This document shows positions 34,658 through 43,393 of a DNA stretch of 51,867 bases, one piece after another (within the stretch, counting starts at the first letter, position 1; the number at the start of each line of letters is the position of its first letter). Location: assembly GCA_016125045.1 (NCBI GenBank), contig WGML01000011.1, forward strand, positions 1-51,867, in the 5' to 3' direction. Both the position numbers and the translations under genes were made by a program. Below the pieces are notes generated by a model. That model was not told the origin of the DNA. It did not search any database and saw nothing but the letters and a program-made list of their open reading frames with translations. This DNA comes from a bacterium (lineage in GTDB: Bacteria; Pseudomonadota; Alphaproteobacteria; Caulobacterales; Hyphomonadaceae).

Positions 34658-35674
34658 TCATTCCCCTTCCAGCAGCTCGCGCTTGAGCCTGCGGACCAGT
34701 CCGGGCCCCTGATAGACAAGCGCCGAATAGATCTGGACCGCCTGCGCTCCCGCGGCGAACTTCGCCCGCACGTCTGCGATCGATGACACACCTCCCGCCG
34801 CGATCAGGTCCAACCGGCCGGCCACCCGGGACGCGAATGCCGCGAGCACCTCGGTCGAGAGCGTCATCAGCGGGGCCCCCGAAAGGCCGCCCGCTTCCAT
34901 CGCCCACCGCTCTCCAAGAGCGTCAGGTCTGGAGACCGTAGTGTTCGATACGATCAACCCTTCAATGGCGCCGGACGTCAGGACCACCGTCGCGACATCC
35001 TCGATCGCGAGGTCATCGAGGTCCGGCGCAACCTTCAAGAATACCGGCCGCGGGCCCCATTTCGCGGCAAGTCCGCCACGCGCCTCCCCGATGCGCCCAA
35101 GCAGCTCCTCCAACGCCGACTTGTCCTGAAGACCGCGAAGGCCCGGCGTGTTCGGCGAGGAGATGTTGATCGTGATGTAGGAACACCAGCGCCACACGGC
35201 CTCGACCCCGCTCACATAGTCCGCCGCGCGGTCAACGCTGTCCTTGTTGGCTCCGACATTCGCCCCGACAACCCCGCCGGTCGCCGCGGCGTCCGGGAGC
35301 CTCGTCACGAATCCGTCCAGCCCACCATTGTTGAAGCCCATACGGTTCAGCACCGCGCGATGCTCCGGAAGCCGAAACAGTCGCGGTTTCGGATTGCCGG
35401 CTTGCGGCCTCGGCGTCACGGTCCCGCACTCGACGAAGCCGAAGCCGAACCGAAGCATCGCCTTGAACGCGCGGGCGTCCTTGTCGAACCCCGCCGCCAG
35501 CCCGATCGGGTTCGGGAGCCTCAGTCCGGACCTGGGCAATGTCACCGCAAGCCGCGGATCATCCGGGACCGCCTTCGGAACGCCGAGCCCCGCCTCCGCC
35601 AGCCGGATCGTCAGATTGTGCGCGGCCTCGGCCGGCAGGAGCCGCAGCGCCCGGGCGGCGAAATCCTGAATCAC
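34658..35674 (-). CDS. pyrD: Dihydroorotate dehydrogenase, quinone type (class 2)
   Basis: 338 residues. The class 2 N-terminal helices (FAARALRLLPAEAAHNLTIR) bind the membrane quinone pool. The FMN barrel shows PNPIGLAAGFDKDA, FGFVECGTVTPRPQAGNPKPR, NRMGFNNGG, ITINISSPNTPGLR (substrate-binding Asn and catalytic Ser) and GGVSSIADVRAK. It oxidises dihydroorotate to orotate in pyrimidine synthesis. The start is GTG at 35674, overlapping the DUF952 stop. Confidence 0.97.
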   Translation of the reverse strand: MIQDFAARALRLLPAEAAHNLTIRLAEAGLGVPKAVPDDPRLAVTLPRSGLRLPNPIGLAAGFDKDARAFKAMLRFGFGFVECGTVTPRPQAGNPKPRLFRLPEHRAVLNRMGFNNGGLDGFVTRLPDAAATGGVVGANVGANKDSVDRAADYVSGVEAVWRWCSYITINISSPNTPGLRGLQDKSALEELLGRIGEARGGLAAKWGPRPVFLKVAPDLDDLAIEDVATVVLTSGAIEGLIVSNTTVSRPDALGERWAMEAGGLSGAPLMTLSTEVLAAFASRVAGRLDLIAAGGVSSIADVRAKFAAGAQAVQIYSALVYQGPGLVRRLKRELLEGE

Positions 35675-36048
35675 TCGCCAGCCCCCGACCGATCCTTCGT
35701 CGAGCCCTCGAGCACTTCCGCCGGGGGCAGCGGCGCACCATCGGCGTCGTTATCGAGCGTCCAGCGGCGAAGAGCGGCCGCCAGCCAAACCTCACCATAA
35801 ACATGAGGGAACAGGTCCCCACCCCGCGACGGCTCCCATCTCAAGGCCGAACCAAACCCGTCGGCGTCATAGGCGAGCAGCACGACACCGCGCTCGCCCC
35901 TGAACCATTTTGACAGCGTCTCGCCGATCTGCGACGCGGTGGAGAAGTGCACATACCCGTCGGTCCGGTCGACCGGCGCTTCAACACGCCCGGTGGCTTC
36001 TGCGCTGCTGGCGGCGTCCGCTGTCAGCGCCTTATAGATCTGAACCAC
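35671..36048 (-). CDS. DUF952-family protein
   Basis: 125 residues. DUF952 pattern: VVQIYKALTADAAS at the start, RTDGYVHFSTASQIGETLSKWF, VVLLAYDADGFGSALRWE and FPHVYGEVWLAAALRRW. The family is small and uncharacterised, of glutathione S-transferase-neighbour fame, often next to pyrD in alphaproteobacteria as here. The GTG at 36048 stands 6 nt after GGGAG; a GTG one codon earlier is equally possible. Confidence 0.82.
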   Translation of the reverse strand: MVQIYKALTADAASSAEATGRVEAPVDRTDGYVHFSTASQIGETLSKWFRGERGVVLLAYDADGFGSALRWEPSRGGDLFPHVYGEVWLAAALRRWTLDNDADGAPLPPAEVLEGSTKDRSGAGE

Positions 36049-36107
36049 CACCTTCTCCCGCTCGCCGGCTGCGCGCCGCTCGCTGCACATGCGATGGCGC
36101 ACTGGCT

Positions 36108-36145
36108 TTGACAACCCGAGGAATTCTGTCCTATAGATATTCCTC
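36108..36145 (+). promoter_or_regulatory. Promoter and operator of the S24 regulator
   Basis: TTGACA (36108-36113), 18 bp, TATAGA (36132-36137) is a good sigma-70 promoter. Overlapping it, GAGGAAT (36118-36124) and its exact complement ATTCCTC (36139-36145) are spaced 21 bp centre to centre, two helical turns, covering the -10 region. This is the layout of an autoregulated repressor operator, and the downstream gene encodes such a repressor. Confidence 0.6.
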
Positions 36146-36165
36146 CAAACCAGTGGACGTCTCCC

Positions 36166-36789
36166 ATGCGCCACAGCGACATCTGGGCCGCTCTCGACGC
36201 CCTCGCCGCACGCAACGGCCTGACCCCGTCCGCGCTCGCCCGTCGCGCAGGCCTCGATCCCACCGCCTTCAATCGCTCCAAGCGCTTCGGTCCGGACGGC
36301 GACAAGCCTCGCTGGCCATCAACGGAGAGCGTCGCGAAAGCAATCGCCGCCGTCGGGGCCAGTTTCGATGACTTCGCCGGCCTGATGGCGGGAGCCGAGC
36401 GACGCACCGCGCCGCTCGTCGGGCTCGCCCAGGCCGGAAGTGAGGGCTATTTCGACGACGCTGGCTTTCCGGCGGGATCCGGCTGGGATGAGGTGCGTTT
36501 CCCGGGTCTTGGCGGAGCGGCTGTCTACGCGCTTGAGATCAGCGGCGATTCCATGGCGCCGCTCTATCGTCCCGGCGACCGCATCATCGTTCAGCCCGCC
36601 GCCGAAGGGTTTCGCCGCGGCGACCGGGTGGTCGTGCGAACGCGGGACGGCGAAGTGCTGGCGAAAGAAATCGGACGCATCGACGCGCGCGAGATCGACC
36701 TCGTCTCGCTCAATCCGACGTATCCGACACGCACGCTGAAGCGCTCGCAGGTTGCATGGATCGCGCGTATCTTGTGGGCGAGCCAGTAG
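36166..36789 (+). CDS. LexA-like repressor, HTH plus S24 peptidase
   Basis: 207 residues. N-terminal helix-turn-helix (IWAALDALAARNGLTPSALA), then an S24 domain with catalytic Ser in ISGDSMAPLYRPGD and Lys in GEVLAKEIGR. The hinge region shows LVGLAQAGSEG, the likely self-cleavage site (Ala-Gly). Such proteins cleave themselves during DNA damage, or act as phage-type repressors. The isolated position, with a single operator at its own promoter and no phage genes around, favours a chromosomal regulator. Confidence 0.88.
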   Translation: MRHSDIWAALDALAARNGLTPSALARRAGLDPTAFNRSKRFGPDGDKPRWPSTESVAKAIAAVGASFDDFAGLMAGAERRTAPLVGLAQAGSEGYFDDAGFPAGSGWDEVRFPGLGGAAVYALEISGDSMAPLYRPGDRIIVQPAAEGFRRGDRVVVRTRDGEVLAKEIGRIDAREIDLVSLNPTYPTRTLKRSQVAWIARILWASQ

Positions 36790-36802
36790 CCCGCCATAAA
36801 TG

Positions 36803-37621
36803 TCAGAGGGTCGCAAGCGCGTAGGATTGCGCTTCGGGCAGCTCATCTCCCTCCAGCAGGCGCTGGAGGCGTTCCGCGCGGATCTGCATCACACGCTCCA
36901 CATGCTCATCCGCCGGGGCGGCGGCGGCGGCTTTCAGCGCGGACAACGCCTCGCCGCCATAGCGTCCCACATCGAGTGCAACGAGCGCTCGCGCATACTG
37001 CCAGCGAACCCCCACATCCTCGGGCGCGAGACGCACCGCAGCTTCATAGTGCGAGCGTGCCGCATCGATGCTCGCCCCCATCCAGCGTGCGCCGATCGTT
37101 CCTCCGCGCCGTCGCACCTCTAGATTCCAGACGGCGAGAAACCCGTGCGCGAAATGATTGTCAGGAGAATCCCCCAGGACGCTTTCGGCAAGCACCCGTC
37201 CCTTCTGGCCCGCACCCGACCTCCAGGCGTCCATCAGGCCCATATCGCGGCTCTGCAGTGAAAGCGCGATGGCGAGTTGCAGCCGCCCTTCCGCGTGCCT
37301 CGGGTCCAGACGGAGAGCCCTCTCCGCATCCGATCGTGCGCGCGTGACAAGCGCCGGGTCGGGGGGCGAGTCGCGGGTCATGCAGTAGGCGAGCACCGAG
37401 CGGGCCGCGAATGCGAGATCGTCCGCAGTCTCTCGCGCCTCGGCGAGGTCGGCGGCGTTAAGGTAGTCGCCGCGCTCGAAGCGTTTAACGAAATCGGTCG
37501 CGACCGGGTCTGCCGCAGCCGATCCTGCGATCCCGGCATCACCCAGGCTGAAACTGGATGGACCGGGACCAGCCACCAGAGCAGTCACTGCAAATGCGAT
37601 CAGAAGTCGTCGCACCACCAT
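36803..37621 (-). CDS. Exported TPR-repeat protein
   Basis: 272 residues with a signal peptide (cleavage near SAAADP, residue 37). Degenerate tetratricopeptide repeats follow: DAERALRLDPRHAEGRLQLA, RSHYEAAVRLAPEDVGVRWQ and ALVALDVGRYGGEALSAL. Such repeats mediate protein contacts in the periplasm; partner unknown. It ends 14 bp from the convergent S24 gene. Confidence 0.75.
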   Translation of the reverse strand: MVVRRLLIAFAVTALVAGPGPSSFSLGDAGIAGSAAADPVATDFVKRFERGDYLNAADLAEARETADDLAFAARSVLAYCMTRDSPPDPALVTRARSDAERALRLDPRHAEGRLQLAIALSLQSRDMGLMDAWRSGAGQKGRVLAESVLGDSPDNHFAHGFLAVWNLEVRRRGGTIGARWMGASIDAARSHYEAAVRLAPEDVGVRWQYARALVALDVGRYGGEALSALKAAAAAPADEHVERVMQIRAERLQRLLEGDELPEAQSYALATL

Positions 37622-37688
37622 CCATCCGACGCGGGCCCACCTTCACCGTACCATGCGTCAGGAGCAGCGGACTTCACAATGGTGCAGG

Positions 37689-39281
37689 TCATGACGTTCG
37701 GGCGAGCGCCGCGCGGATGAGCGCCGCTGTCTCAGGCAGCCCGTAAAGCGCGGCAAATCCCCCGAAGCGCGGCCCCTGGCTCTGGCCGAGCACCACTTCA
37801 TAAATGGCCTTGAACCAGTCCCGAAGCGGCTCGAAGCCATGCTCGGTCCCGACCGCGAAGACGATCGACTGCACCGCCTCCGGGTCGTTGACGCCCCGCG
37901 CTCCCGCGAGCCGGGTCGCAAGATCATCCAGCGCGGCGCGCTCCTTCCCATCCGGCGCCCGAAACACCTTGGCGGGCTTAACCACATCGCGGAAATAGGC
38001 GAGCGCATAGCCGACCAGTCGGTCGAGCAATGGCGATGTGGATGGCGACGCATCCGGCGCGTACTTGGAAATGAACCCCCACAGCACGTCCGGGGAGTCC
38101 GCGTTCGCCGCGGAGACGAGGTTGAGAAGCAGCGCGAACGATATCGGCGAGGTTTCGGCCGGCGGCGCTCCATCATGGATATGCCAGACGGGGTTTTCCA
38201 CCTGCTGGTCGACCGTTTGCCCCGGATAGGCGGCGAGAAAGGCGAGATACTCATCCACCGCCTTCGGAATAACGTCGAAATAGAGCCGCTTGGCTGTGCG
38301 TGGTTTCTGAAACTGGTAGAGCGCGAGGCTCTCGGCGGGGGCGTAGGCGAGCCATTCCTCAACCGTGATGCCGTTCCCCTTCGACTTGGAGATCTTCTCG
38401 CCCTTCTGGTCGAGAAACAGCTCATAGACATACTGGTGCGGCGGTTCCGCACCGAGAACCCGGCAGATTTTCGAGTAGACCGGCGCGTTCGCCTGGTGGT
38501 CCTTGCCGAACATCTCGAAGTCGACACCGAGCGCCGCCCAGCGCATCCCGAAGTCCGGCTTCCATTGAAGCTTCACCCGGCCGCCCGTTACGGACAGCGT
38601 CACGTCGCTCCCGTCCTCATCCTCGAACGTCACTTCGCCGCTCGCGGCGTTCACCTCCTTCATGGGGACGTACAGCACCCGACCGCTCTTCGGCGACACC
38701 GGCAGGAAGGGCGAGTAGGTTTCTTGCCGTTCCGCGCCGAGCGTCGGCAGCATCACCGCCATGATCTCGTCATAGCGCTCGGCGGCGCGCACCAGCATCG
38801 CGTCATACGCGCCGGACCGGTAGAGGTCGGTCGCCGACTTGAACTCGTAGTCAAATCCGAAACCGTCGAGGAACCGCATCAGCCGCGCATTCATGTGCGC
38901 GCCATAGCTTTCGTGCGTGCCAAAGGGATCTGGCACGCTCGTCAGCGGCTTTTGAAGATATTCCGCCAGCATCTCCCGTTGCGGCAGGCCGTCAGGAACC
39001 TTCCTCATCCCGTCCATGTCGTCGGACACACAGATGAGCCGCGTACGATATCGGCCGTCGGTGAGCGCTTCGAACGCCCTACGGACCATCGTCGTGCGGA
39101 CCACTTCGCCGAACGTTCCGATGTGCGGCAGACCAGACGGGCCATAGCCGGTCTCGAACACAACCGGCGCGTCCTTCGGGCGGCCCGTCGCCTCAAGCCG
39201 CTCGATGCGCTTCAGAAGCTCGCGCGCCTGCTCGAACGGCCAGGCTTTCGCCCCCTCAAACACTGTCGCCGCATCGGTCAT
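37689..39281 (-). CDS. lysK: Lysyl-tRNA synthetase, class I (archaeal type)
   Basis: 530 residues. Class I signature: HIGT (residues 53-56) in [17 protein letters not shown] and KISKS (about 296-300) in [12 protein letters not shown]; the class II LysRS motifs are absent. Class I LysRS is the archaeal type, also used by several alphaproteobacteria and spirochaetes, and attaches lysine to tRNA-Lys. It is monocistronic here. Confidence 0.96.
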   Translation of the reverse strand: MTDAATVFEGAKAWPFEQARELLKRIERLEATGRPKDAPVVFETGYGPSGLPHIGTFGEVVRTTMVRRAFEALTDGRYRTRLICVSDDMDGMRKVPDGLPQREMLAEYLQKPLTSVPDPFGTHESYGAHMNARLMRFLDGFGFDYEFKSATDLYRSGAYDAMLVRAAERYDEIMAVMLPTLGAERQETYSPFLPVSPKSGRVLYVPMKEVNAASGEVTFEDEDGSDVTLSVTGGRVKLQWKPDFGMRWAALGVDFEMFGKDHQANAPVYSKICRVLGAEPPHQYVYELFLDQKGEKISKSKGNGITVEEWLAYAPAESLALYQFQKPRTAKRLYFDVIPKAVDEYLAFLAAYPGQTVDQQVENPVWHIHDGAPPAETSPISFALLLNLVSAANADSPDVLWGFISKYAPDASPSTSPLLDRLVGYALAYFRDVVKPAKVFRAPDGKERAALDDLATRLAGARGVNDPEAVQSIVFAVGTEHGFEPLRDWFKAIYEVVLGQSQGPRFGGFAALYGLPETAALIRAALARTS

Positions 39282-39365
39282 GCGCGCTGGCGTCCTTCAG
39301 ATTGATGTCTGCGCTAGGCTCTATGGACTGGTCGCGCGCTGCGCAAGCCGCACATGTAAGGATTA

Positions 39366-39395
39366 TTTGACATGTCAAAATTATTTGACTATAGG
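39366..39395 (+). promoter_or_regulatory. Promoter with palindromic operator before the DUF2178-like/HTH pair
   Basis: TTTGACATGTCAAA (39366-39379) is a perfect 14-bp palindrome. The -35 box TTGACA (39367-39372) lies inside it, and TATAGG (39390-39395) follows at 17 bp. Further TTGAC/GTCA half-sites occur at 39385-39389, 39100s-equivalent 39400-39403 and 39412-39415. The HTH regulator encoded by the second gene is the likely ligand. Confidence 0.6.
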
Positions 39396-39433
39396 TTATG
39401 TCAGATATTTTTGACAGAAGGAGATCGATTGCA

Positions 39434-39856
39434 ATGTCATTCCGCGAAAAGACGGCCTGGGTGATGGCCCTTATCCTGATCGGCGGGGCAATCTTCTATT
39501 TCGACAAGGTCGCCCGCCTCTCCCAGGCCCTTGGCCAAACGGCGCCGCCAGTCGTCGGGCTCGTCATCGCTTATGTCGTGGTTATCGTAATTGCCTCGAT
39601 CATCATCATGTCGGTGCTGGCGATCTCCGCTGGAAAGGAGGCCGACGCTCCGGCCGACGAGCGCGAGAAGATCATCGCCGACAAGGCGGGCAACTGGGCG
39701 GGCTATGTGATCGCCGTGGCCGCGCTGGGCGGCCTCTGGCATTATGCGGTGAACATGGACGGCAACATGTTGTTCCATCTCATCTTCCTGAGCCTGATGC
39801 TGGGCCAGATCGCGGAATATGTCTTCCAGATCGCCCTCTATCGCCGCGGCGTTTGA
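39434..39856 (+). CDS. Small membrane protein, DUF2178-like
   Basis: 140 residues with four membrane segments (about 7-25, 38-65, 88-106 and 112-132) and a conserved-looking ADEREKIIADKAGNWAGYV loop. This resembles DUF2178 proteins, which are regularly followed by a small HTH regulator, as here (3-bp gap). Function unknown; the pair may act as a membrane sensor and repressor. The start at 39434 is preceded by AGAAGGAG; an earlier in-frame ATG at 39398 falls in the promoter region. Confidence 0.75.
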   Translation: MSFREKTAWVMALILIGGAIFYFDKVARLSQALGQTAPPVVGLVIAYVVVIVIASIIIMSVLAISAGKEADAPADEREKIIADKAGNWAGYVIAVAALGGLWHYAVNMDGNMLFHLIFLSLMLGQIAEYVFQIALYRRGV

Positions 39857-39859
39857 AGC

Positions 39860-40075
39860 ATGGCCAAGGCTCCGCCGATCACCAACCGCGTACGTGACCT
39901 GCGCGAACGTCACGGCCAGATGAGCCAGGCCGCGCTCGCCGACGCCATTGGCGTCACGCGGCAGACCATCATCGCCATTGAACAGGGCCGCTACTCGCCG
40001 AGCCTGGAAAGCGCCTTCCGAATCTCCCGGGTGTTCGGCGTCGGCGTCGAGGACGTTTTCGGCTGGGAGGAGTAG
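39860..40075 (+). CDS. Small XRE-family HTH regulator (YozG-like)
   Basis: 71 residues consisting of one helix-turn-helix: NRVRDLRERHGQMSQAALAD, IGVTRQTIIAIEQGRYSPSL and AFRISRVFGVGVEDVFGW. This short XRE type is normally paired with a membrane protein gene, as here, and represses the shared promoter, probably through the palindrome at 39366-39379. Confidence 0.9.
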   Translation: MAKAPPITNRVRDLRERHGQMSQAALADAIGVTRQTIIAIEQGRYSPSLESAFRISRVFGVGVEDVFGWEE

Positions 40076-40112
40076 GCCGCCCAGTTGGCCCCGGGCTTGC
40101 TACAAATCTCTC

Positions 40113-40149
40113 TTGACACTCATTCGCAACAGTTGCAAATCGTTCTCAT
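40113..40149 (+). promoter_or_regulatory. Iron-responsive (Fur-like) box at the bfd promoter
   Basis: TTGACA at 40113-40118 is a -35 candidate. GTTGCAAATCGTTCTCAT (40132-40149), ending on the bfd start codon, resembles alphaproteobacterial Fur/iron boxes (TGCAAATCATTCTCA-like). bfd is induced by low iron in other bacteria, so repression by Fur in high iron is expected. Confidence 0.5.
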
Positions 40150-40351
40150 GATCATCTGCGTGTGCCGATCCTTGAACACCCGCCACGTCCGCGACGCGAT
40201 CAGCGCCGGCGCCCGGTCGCCTGCGCAAGTGCACGCTCACCACCGCACCACGATCAACTGCGGAAAGTGCGCGTCCTGTGTTTGCGACATGATCCGGACC
40301 GAGCATGCCGGGGCTGTCCGTGCGCCTGTGGGGATGGTTGCCGCCGAATAG
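40148..40351 (+). CDS. bfd: Bacterioferritin-associated ferredoxin
   Basis: 67 residues. The four Cys of the [2Fe-2S] site are at CVCRSLNTRHVRDAI (Cys-x-Cys) and NCGKCASCV (Cys-x2-Cys with an extra Cys). Bfd gives electrons to bacterioferritin to release stored iron; the bfr gene follows 116 bp downstream. The C-terminus is longer than the minimal family and uncharacteristic. Confidence 0.9.
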   Translation: MIICVCRSLNTRHVRDAISAGARSPAQVHAHHRTTINCGKCASCVCDMIRTEHAGAVRAPVGMVAAE

Positions 40352-40467
40352 GCCGCGAACGCGTCGCATCCGCGAAAAATCCAACAAAATCAGACTTGAA
40401 AATCATGCGGAGTCGGTTTCTTTGGGACCGAACAGGCTCGATCGGCCGCAAGACGACGGAGACTCCC

Positions 40468-40959
40468 ATGAAGGGCGACGCAAAGGTCATCGAATTCCTC
40501 AATCTCGCTCTCAAGAACGAGCTGACCGCGATCAACCAGTACTTTCTGCACGCCCGAATTCTCAAGAACTGGGGCGTCAGCGAACTGGGCGCGAAAGAGT
40601 ACCGCGAATCGATCGAGGAGATGGAACACGCCGACTGGCTCATCGATCGGATCCTGTTCCTGGACGGCCTGCCAAACCTTCAGGATCTGGGCAAGCTCAT
40701 GATCGGCGAGGACGTGCGCGAAATACTGGAATGCGACCTCAAGCTCGAGCACCAGGCGATTCCGTTGCTCAAGGACGCGATGGCGCACTGCGAGAAGGTG
40801 CGAGACTATGTCTCCCGGGACCTGCTGCGCCGTATCCTCACCAATGAGGAAGAGCATGTCGATTGGCTCGAAACCCAATTCGCCTTGATTGAACGCATCG
40901 GCATCGAGAACTTCATCCAGCTCCAATCGAAGCCGAACGACAGCGGCTCGAAGGACTGA
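40468..40959 (+). CDS. bfr: Bacterioferritin
   Basis: 163 residues. Ferroxidase ligands Glu18, Glu51, His54, Glu94, Glu127 and His130 are all present, and Met52 is the haem ligand, all at their standard numbers. The 24-mer stores iron as ferric mineral and uses the inter-subunit haem for release with Bfd. The ATG at 40468 follows GGAG at 6 nt. Confidence 0.97.
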   Translation: MKGDAKVIEFLNLALKNELTAINQYFLHARILKNWGVSELGAKEYRESIEEMEHADWLIDRILFLDGLPNLQDLGKLMIGEDVREILECDLKLEHQAIPLLKDAMAHCEKVRDYVSRDLLRRILTNEEEHVDWLETQFALIERIGIENFIQLQSKPNDSGSKD

Positions 40960-41141
40960 TCCGCGCATCCCGGACGCGCCACCGGTGCCGCGATCGCCGG
41001 CGCCCCTATGGCGAGCACGCGGTGAACGTTTCGCTCCAATTGGGCGAGATCACATCACACGCCCCGGTTCAGGTGTTATGAGTTACTTGCCACCCTGATG
41101 CGGGGGACCCGCCGCCGACCGCCGATGCGGAAGTGAGACTG

Positions 41142-41687
41142 ATGCCGCCTGCGCCAAAACCCCCATCCGCCGCCGCTCGACGCGGGGCCGACCCGATCAT
41201 GATCGGGTCGATGGTCGCGATCGCGGGCTTGATCGCCTTCATGTTCTGGGCGGGATTGCAGGAGAATGATCCGACCTGGCGGATCATGCACCGCCTGATC
41301 CTCATGAGCGGCCTCAGTTATGACAACCCGTTCTACCATTTCGCGCACGGGTCCGACATGCGGCACCTGATCGGTTTCGGCCTGCTGGGGTTCGCGGCGT
41401 CCGTCGTTCCGGGTCAGCTCCGCCGCACGATCATCATCGCGATTCTGTTGTCGCTCACCATCGGCCTGGAGGTCGCGCAGGAAGTGTTCACGGTTCACCG
41501 CTCCCTGTCGCTCGGCGACATCTTCCACAGCGCGGTCGGCCTGTTCGCGGGGCTCGGCGTCGGACGGTTCCTCATATCCTCGACCGCGCTGATCGGGCGC
41601 GCCGCTGCGAGGCGTCTAGCAGCGGGAACATTCACCTCAAGACTGATTATCAGTGTCGCGCAGGTTGCGGAGCGGCTACGCCGCTGA
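41142..41687 (+). CDS. VanZ-like membrane protein
   Basis: 181 residues with four membrane segments (about 18-38, 65-85, 90-110 and 128-150). VanZ-family pattern: FGLLGFAASV, IGLEVAQEVFTVHRSLSLGDIFHSAVGLFAG, in which the Glu, Gln, Arg and Asp of the family's last two helices are in place. VanZ-like proteins occur with sugar or lipid export genes; role unclear. A GTG at 41133 is an alternative start. The 3' end overlaps the convergent hydrolase gene by 38 bp. Confidence 0.75.
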   Translation: MPPAPKPPSAAARRGADPIMIGSMVAIAGLIAFMFWAGLQENDPTWRIMHRLILMSGLSYDNPFYHFAHGSDMRHLIGFGLLGFAASVVPGQLRRTIIIAILLSLTIGLEVAQEVFTVHRSLSLGDIFHSAVGLFAGLGVGRFLISSTALIGRAAARRLAAGTFTSRLIISVAQVAERLRR

Positions 41688-42459
41688 GCCACGTCGCGTA
41701 TTGCTCCATCGCCCTTGCGGTGAGCGCCGGGTCGTAGGTCACCCGAAGATCGCGCGCGTCAGGTTCATCAAACGCGTGGGTCGCCTCCGCCAGCCACATC
41801 ACTTCCACCGGCGGCCCGGCGGTCGCCATGCGTTCCAGCGCGCCGCGCGAATACCCTCCCCCGACAACATGATCCCGGCCGCCGACGATCGCCGCGACAT
41901 TGACGGCCGCCCGCAAACCGCGTCGCGCCGCAAGGCATCCGGGTCCGACATAGGGATAGACCACAAACGCGCCGACAAGTCCGGCGAGCGGCTCGTCCGG
42001 CAGGCCGGCGACGCCCGTCGCACTGCGCGCCTCTTCGCCAGCGGCGAGGCTGAGCGCATCAAGCACGGTCCACCCCCCATGACTCCAGCCCGCCACAACC
42101 ATCCTGCCACCGTTCGCCCAGGATTGGCGACGCACCCACTCCATGGCCGCGTAGAGATCCCCCGCCCGTTCCCGCCCCCAGAACCTCACGCCGGTGCAGA
42201 TAGTGGCGTAGGCCTCCATCCTGCTGACGCCTCGGTGAGCGTAACTATCAACCGTGATCGCCGCCCATCCGGCATTCACCGCCGCCCGCGCCCAGTCCGC
42301 TTGCGCTGGCTTCCGTCCGCCGCAACCGTGCAGCTGGATCACGGTCGGAAACGGACCTTTCCCCTGCGGCCTGAACACCTCGATCGAACGGGCGAGCTGT
42401 TCGATCCGGATGTCCATCAGCTCCCGGGTTCGGGGCGAGAGGCCTGCCAACTCCACCAT
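41650..42459 (-). CDS. Dienelactone-hydrolase-like alpha/beta hydrolase
   Basis: 269 residues. Early beta strand FPTVIQLHGCGGRKP (oxyanion region), nucleophile elbow AGWSHGGW (Ser near residue 125), and C-terminal TYDPALTARAMEQYATWL; triad Asp likely in AIVGGRDHVV and His in AEATHAFDEPD. Substrate unknown. It may be co-transcribed with the DUF4105 gene just upstream (4-bp gap). Confidence 0.85.
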   Translation of the reverse strand: MVELAGLSPRTRELMDIRIEQLARSIEVFRPQGKGPFPTVIQLHGCGGRKPAQADWARAAVNAGWAAITVDSYAHRGVSRMEAYATICTGVRFWGRERAGDLYAAMEWVRRQSWANGGRMVVAGWSHGGWTVLDALSLAAGEEARSATGVAGLPDEPLAGLVGAFVVYPYVGPGCLAARRGLRAAVNVAAIVGGRDHVVGGGYSRGALERMATAGPPVEVMWLAEATHAFDEPDARDLRVTYDPALTARAMEQYATWLSGVAAPQPARH

Positions 42460-42463
42460 CCGG

Positions 42464-43360
42464 TCAATCGCCCGCCGGGGGAACCATCGCCGCCGCCGCG
42501 CTCACGCCCCCACCGGCTCTTCGTCGCAATTCGGAGAGAAGGCGCGCGTCAAACGTTTCGGCGCTGAGCGAAGCCCATGACCGGATCTCCTCCGTCAGCC
42601 GCGCGCCGCGTTGCGCGGAGGCGAAATCCTGTCCCGGGATCAGCCCGAGGGCGAACAGACGTTCAGCGGAGTATCCGGTCAGCACCCAGGAGGGATGCCA
42701 GTCCAGCAGCGCGAATTTGGCGAGTTCATTCGTACAGTTGGACCCCAGCGTGTTGTAGAAGCGCGGGGTGCGTTCAAGCTTCGCGGTCTCGTCGAGCAGG
42801 CGGATCAAGAACCGTTCCTTCTGCCCGTCATCGAGGCGCAGCGGATACACCATCACATCATGCGCCAGCATCACCGCGCGGCGCGTGAGTAGGTCGCGCG
42901 GCGTTGACCAGATGAAGGCGAGTTCGAACGCGTTGAACATGCCCGCCACCGCCGAATAGGCCTCGTTCGCTTCGCGGCGCGCTTCGATCGTCAGCCCGAT
43001 CATCCGATCGTCCGCGAACTCGAACAGCACCAACGTATGCGCCATCGGCTTCATGCCCGGATGTGGCTCCAGCACGAACCAGACATTCCGCAGGTCGGCG
43101 AATTCGGCTGCGAACGAGGTGTACCGCTTATCGGCCGGGCCTTCCGGCGTGTAGGACCAGTCGGTCGCAAGCGCGAGCCGGAAGCCGGCGTCGTCCCGAT
43201 CGATCGCCGGCATCAACGCGAGGTGTTCCACCCAGTTCCGATCGGATCTCGGCCGCTCGACCAGCGTGCGCATGAACGCCGCGACGCAGATCGCAAGCGC
43301 CACGAGAGCAACCCCGCTCCAGGGCCTTCGCTCGAGCCAGCTCAACACCCCAGCCGTCAT
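42464..43360 (-). CDS. DUF4105-family membrane-anchored protein
   Basis: 298 residues. One N-terminal membrane segment (about 12-32), then the DUF4105 (Lnb N-terminal-like) domain with FVLEPHPGMKPMAHTLVLFEF, REANEAYSAVAGMFNAFEL, and the conserved NTLGSNCTNELAKFAL (probable catalytic Cys). The family are periplasmic, cysteine-peptidase-like, with ill-defined function. The ATG at 43360 stands after GGAAG; an ATG at 43393 is the alternative. Confidence 0.8.
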   Translation of the reverse strand: MTAGVLSWLERRPWSGVALVALAICVAAFMRTLVERPRSDRNWVEHLALMPAIDRDDAGFRLALATDWSYTPEGPADKRYTSFAAEFADLRNVWFVLEPHPGMKPMAHTLVLFEFADDRMIGLTIEARREANEAYSAVAGMFNAFELAFIWSTPRDLLTRRAVMLAHDVMVYPLRLDDGQKERFLIRLLDETAKLERTPRFYNTLGSNCTNELAKFALLDWHPSWVLTGYSAERLFALGLIPGQDFASAQRGARLTEEIRSWASLSAETFDARLLSELRRRAGGGVSAAAAMVPPAGD

Positions 43361-43393
43361 TCCGTCTTCCCTGCCCGCGGCGCTCGCCTCCAA

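Noticed and set aside
36166..36789. S24 repressor as a phage remnant
   Set aside because: No phage genes surround it; it stands with DUF952 and pyrD and its own operator.
37839..39305. 488-codon plus-strand open frame antisense to lysK
   Set aside because: It mirrors a lysyl-tRNA synthetase with intact HIGH and KMSKS motifs; no domain of its own.
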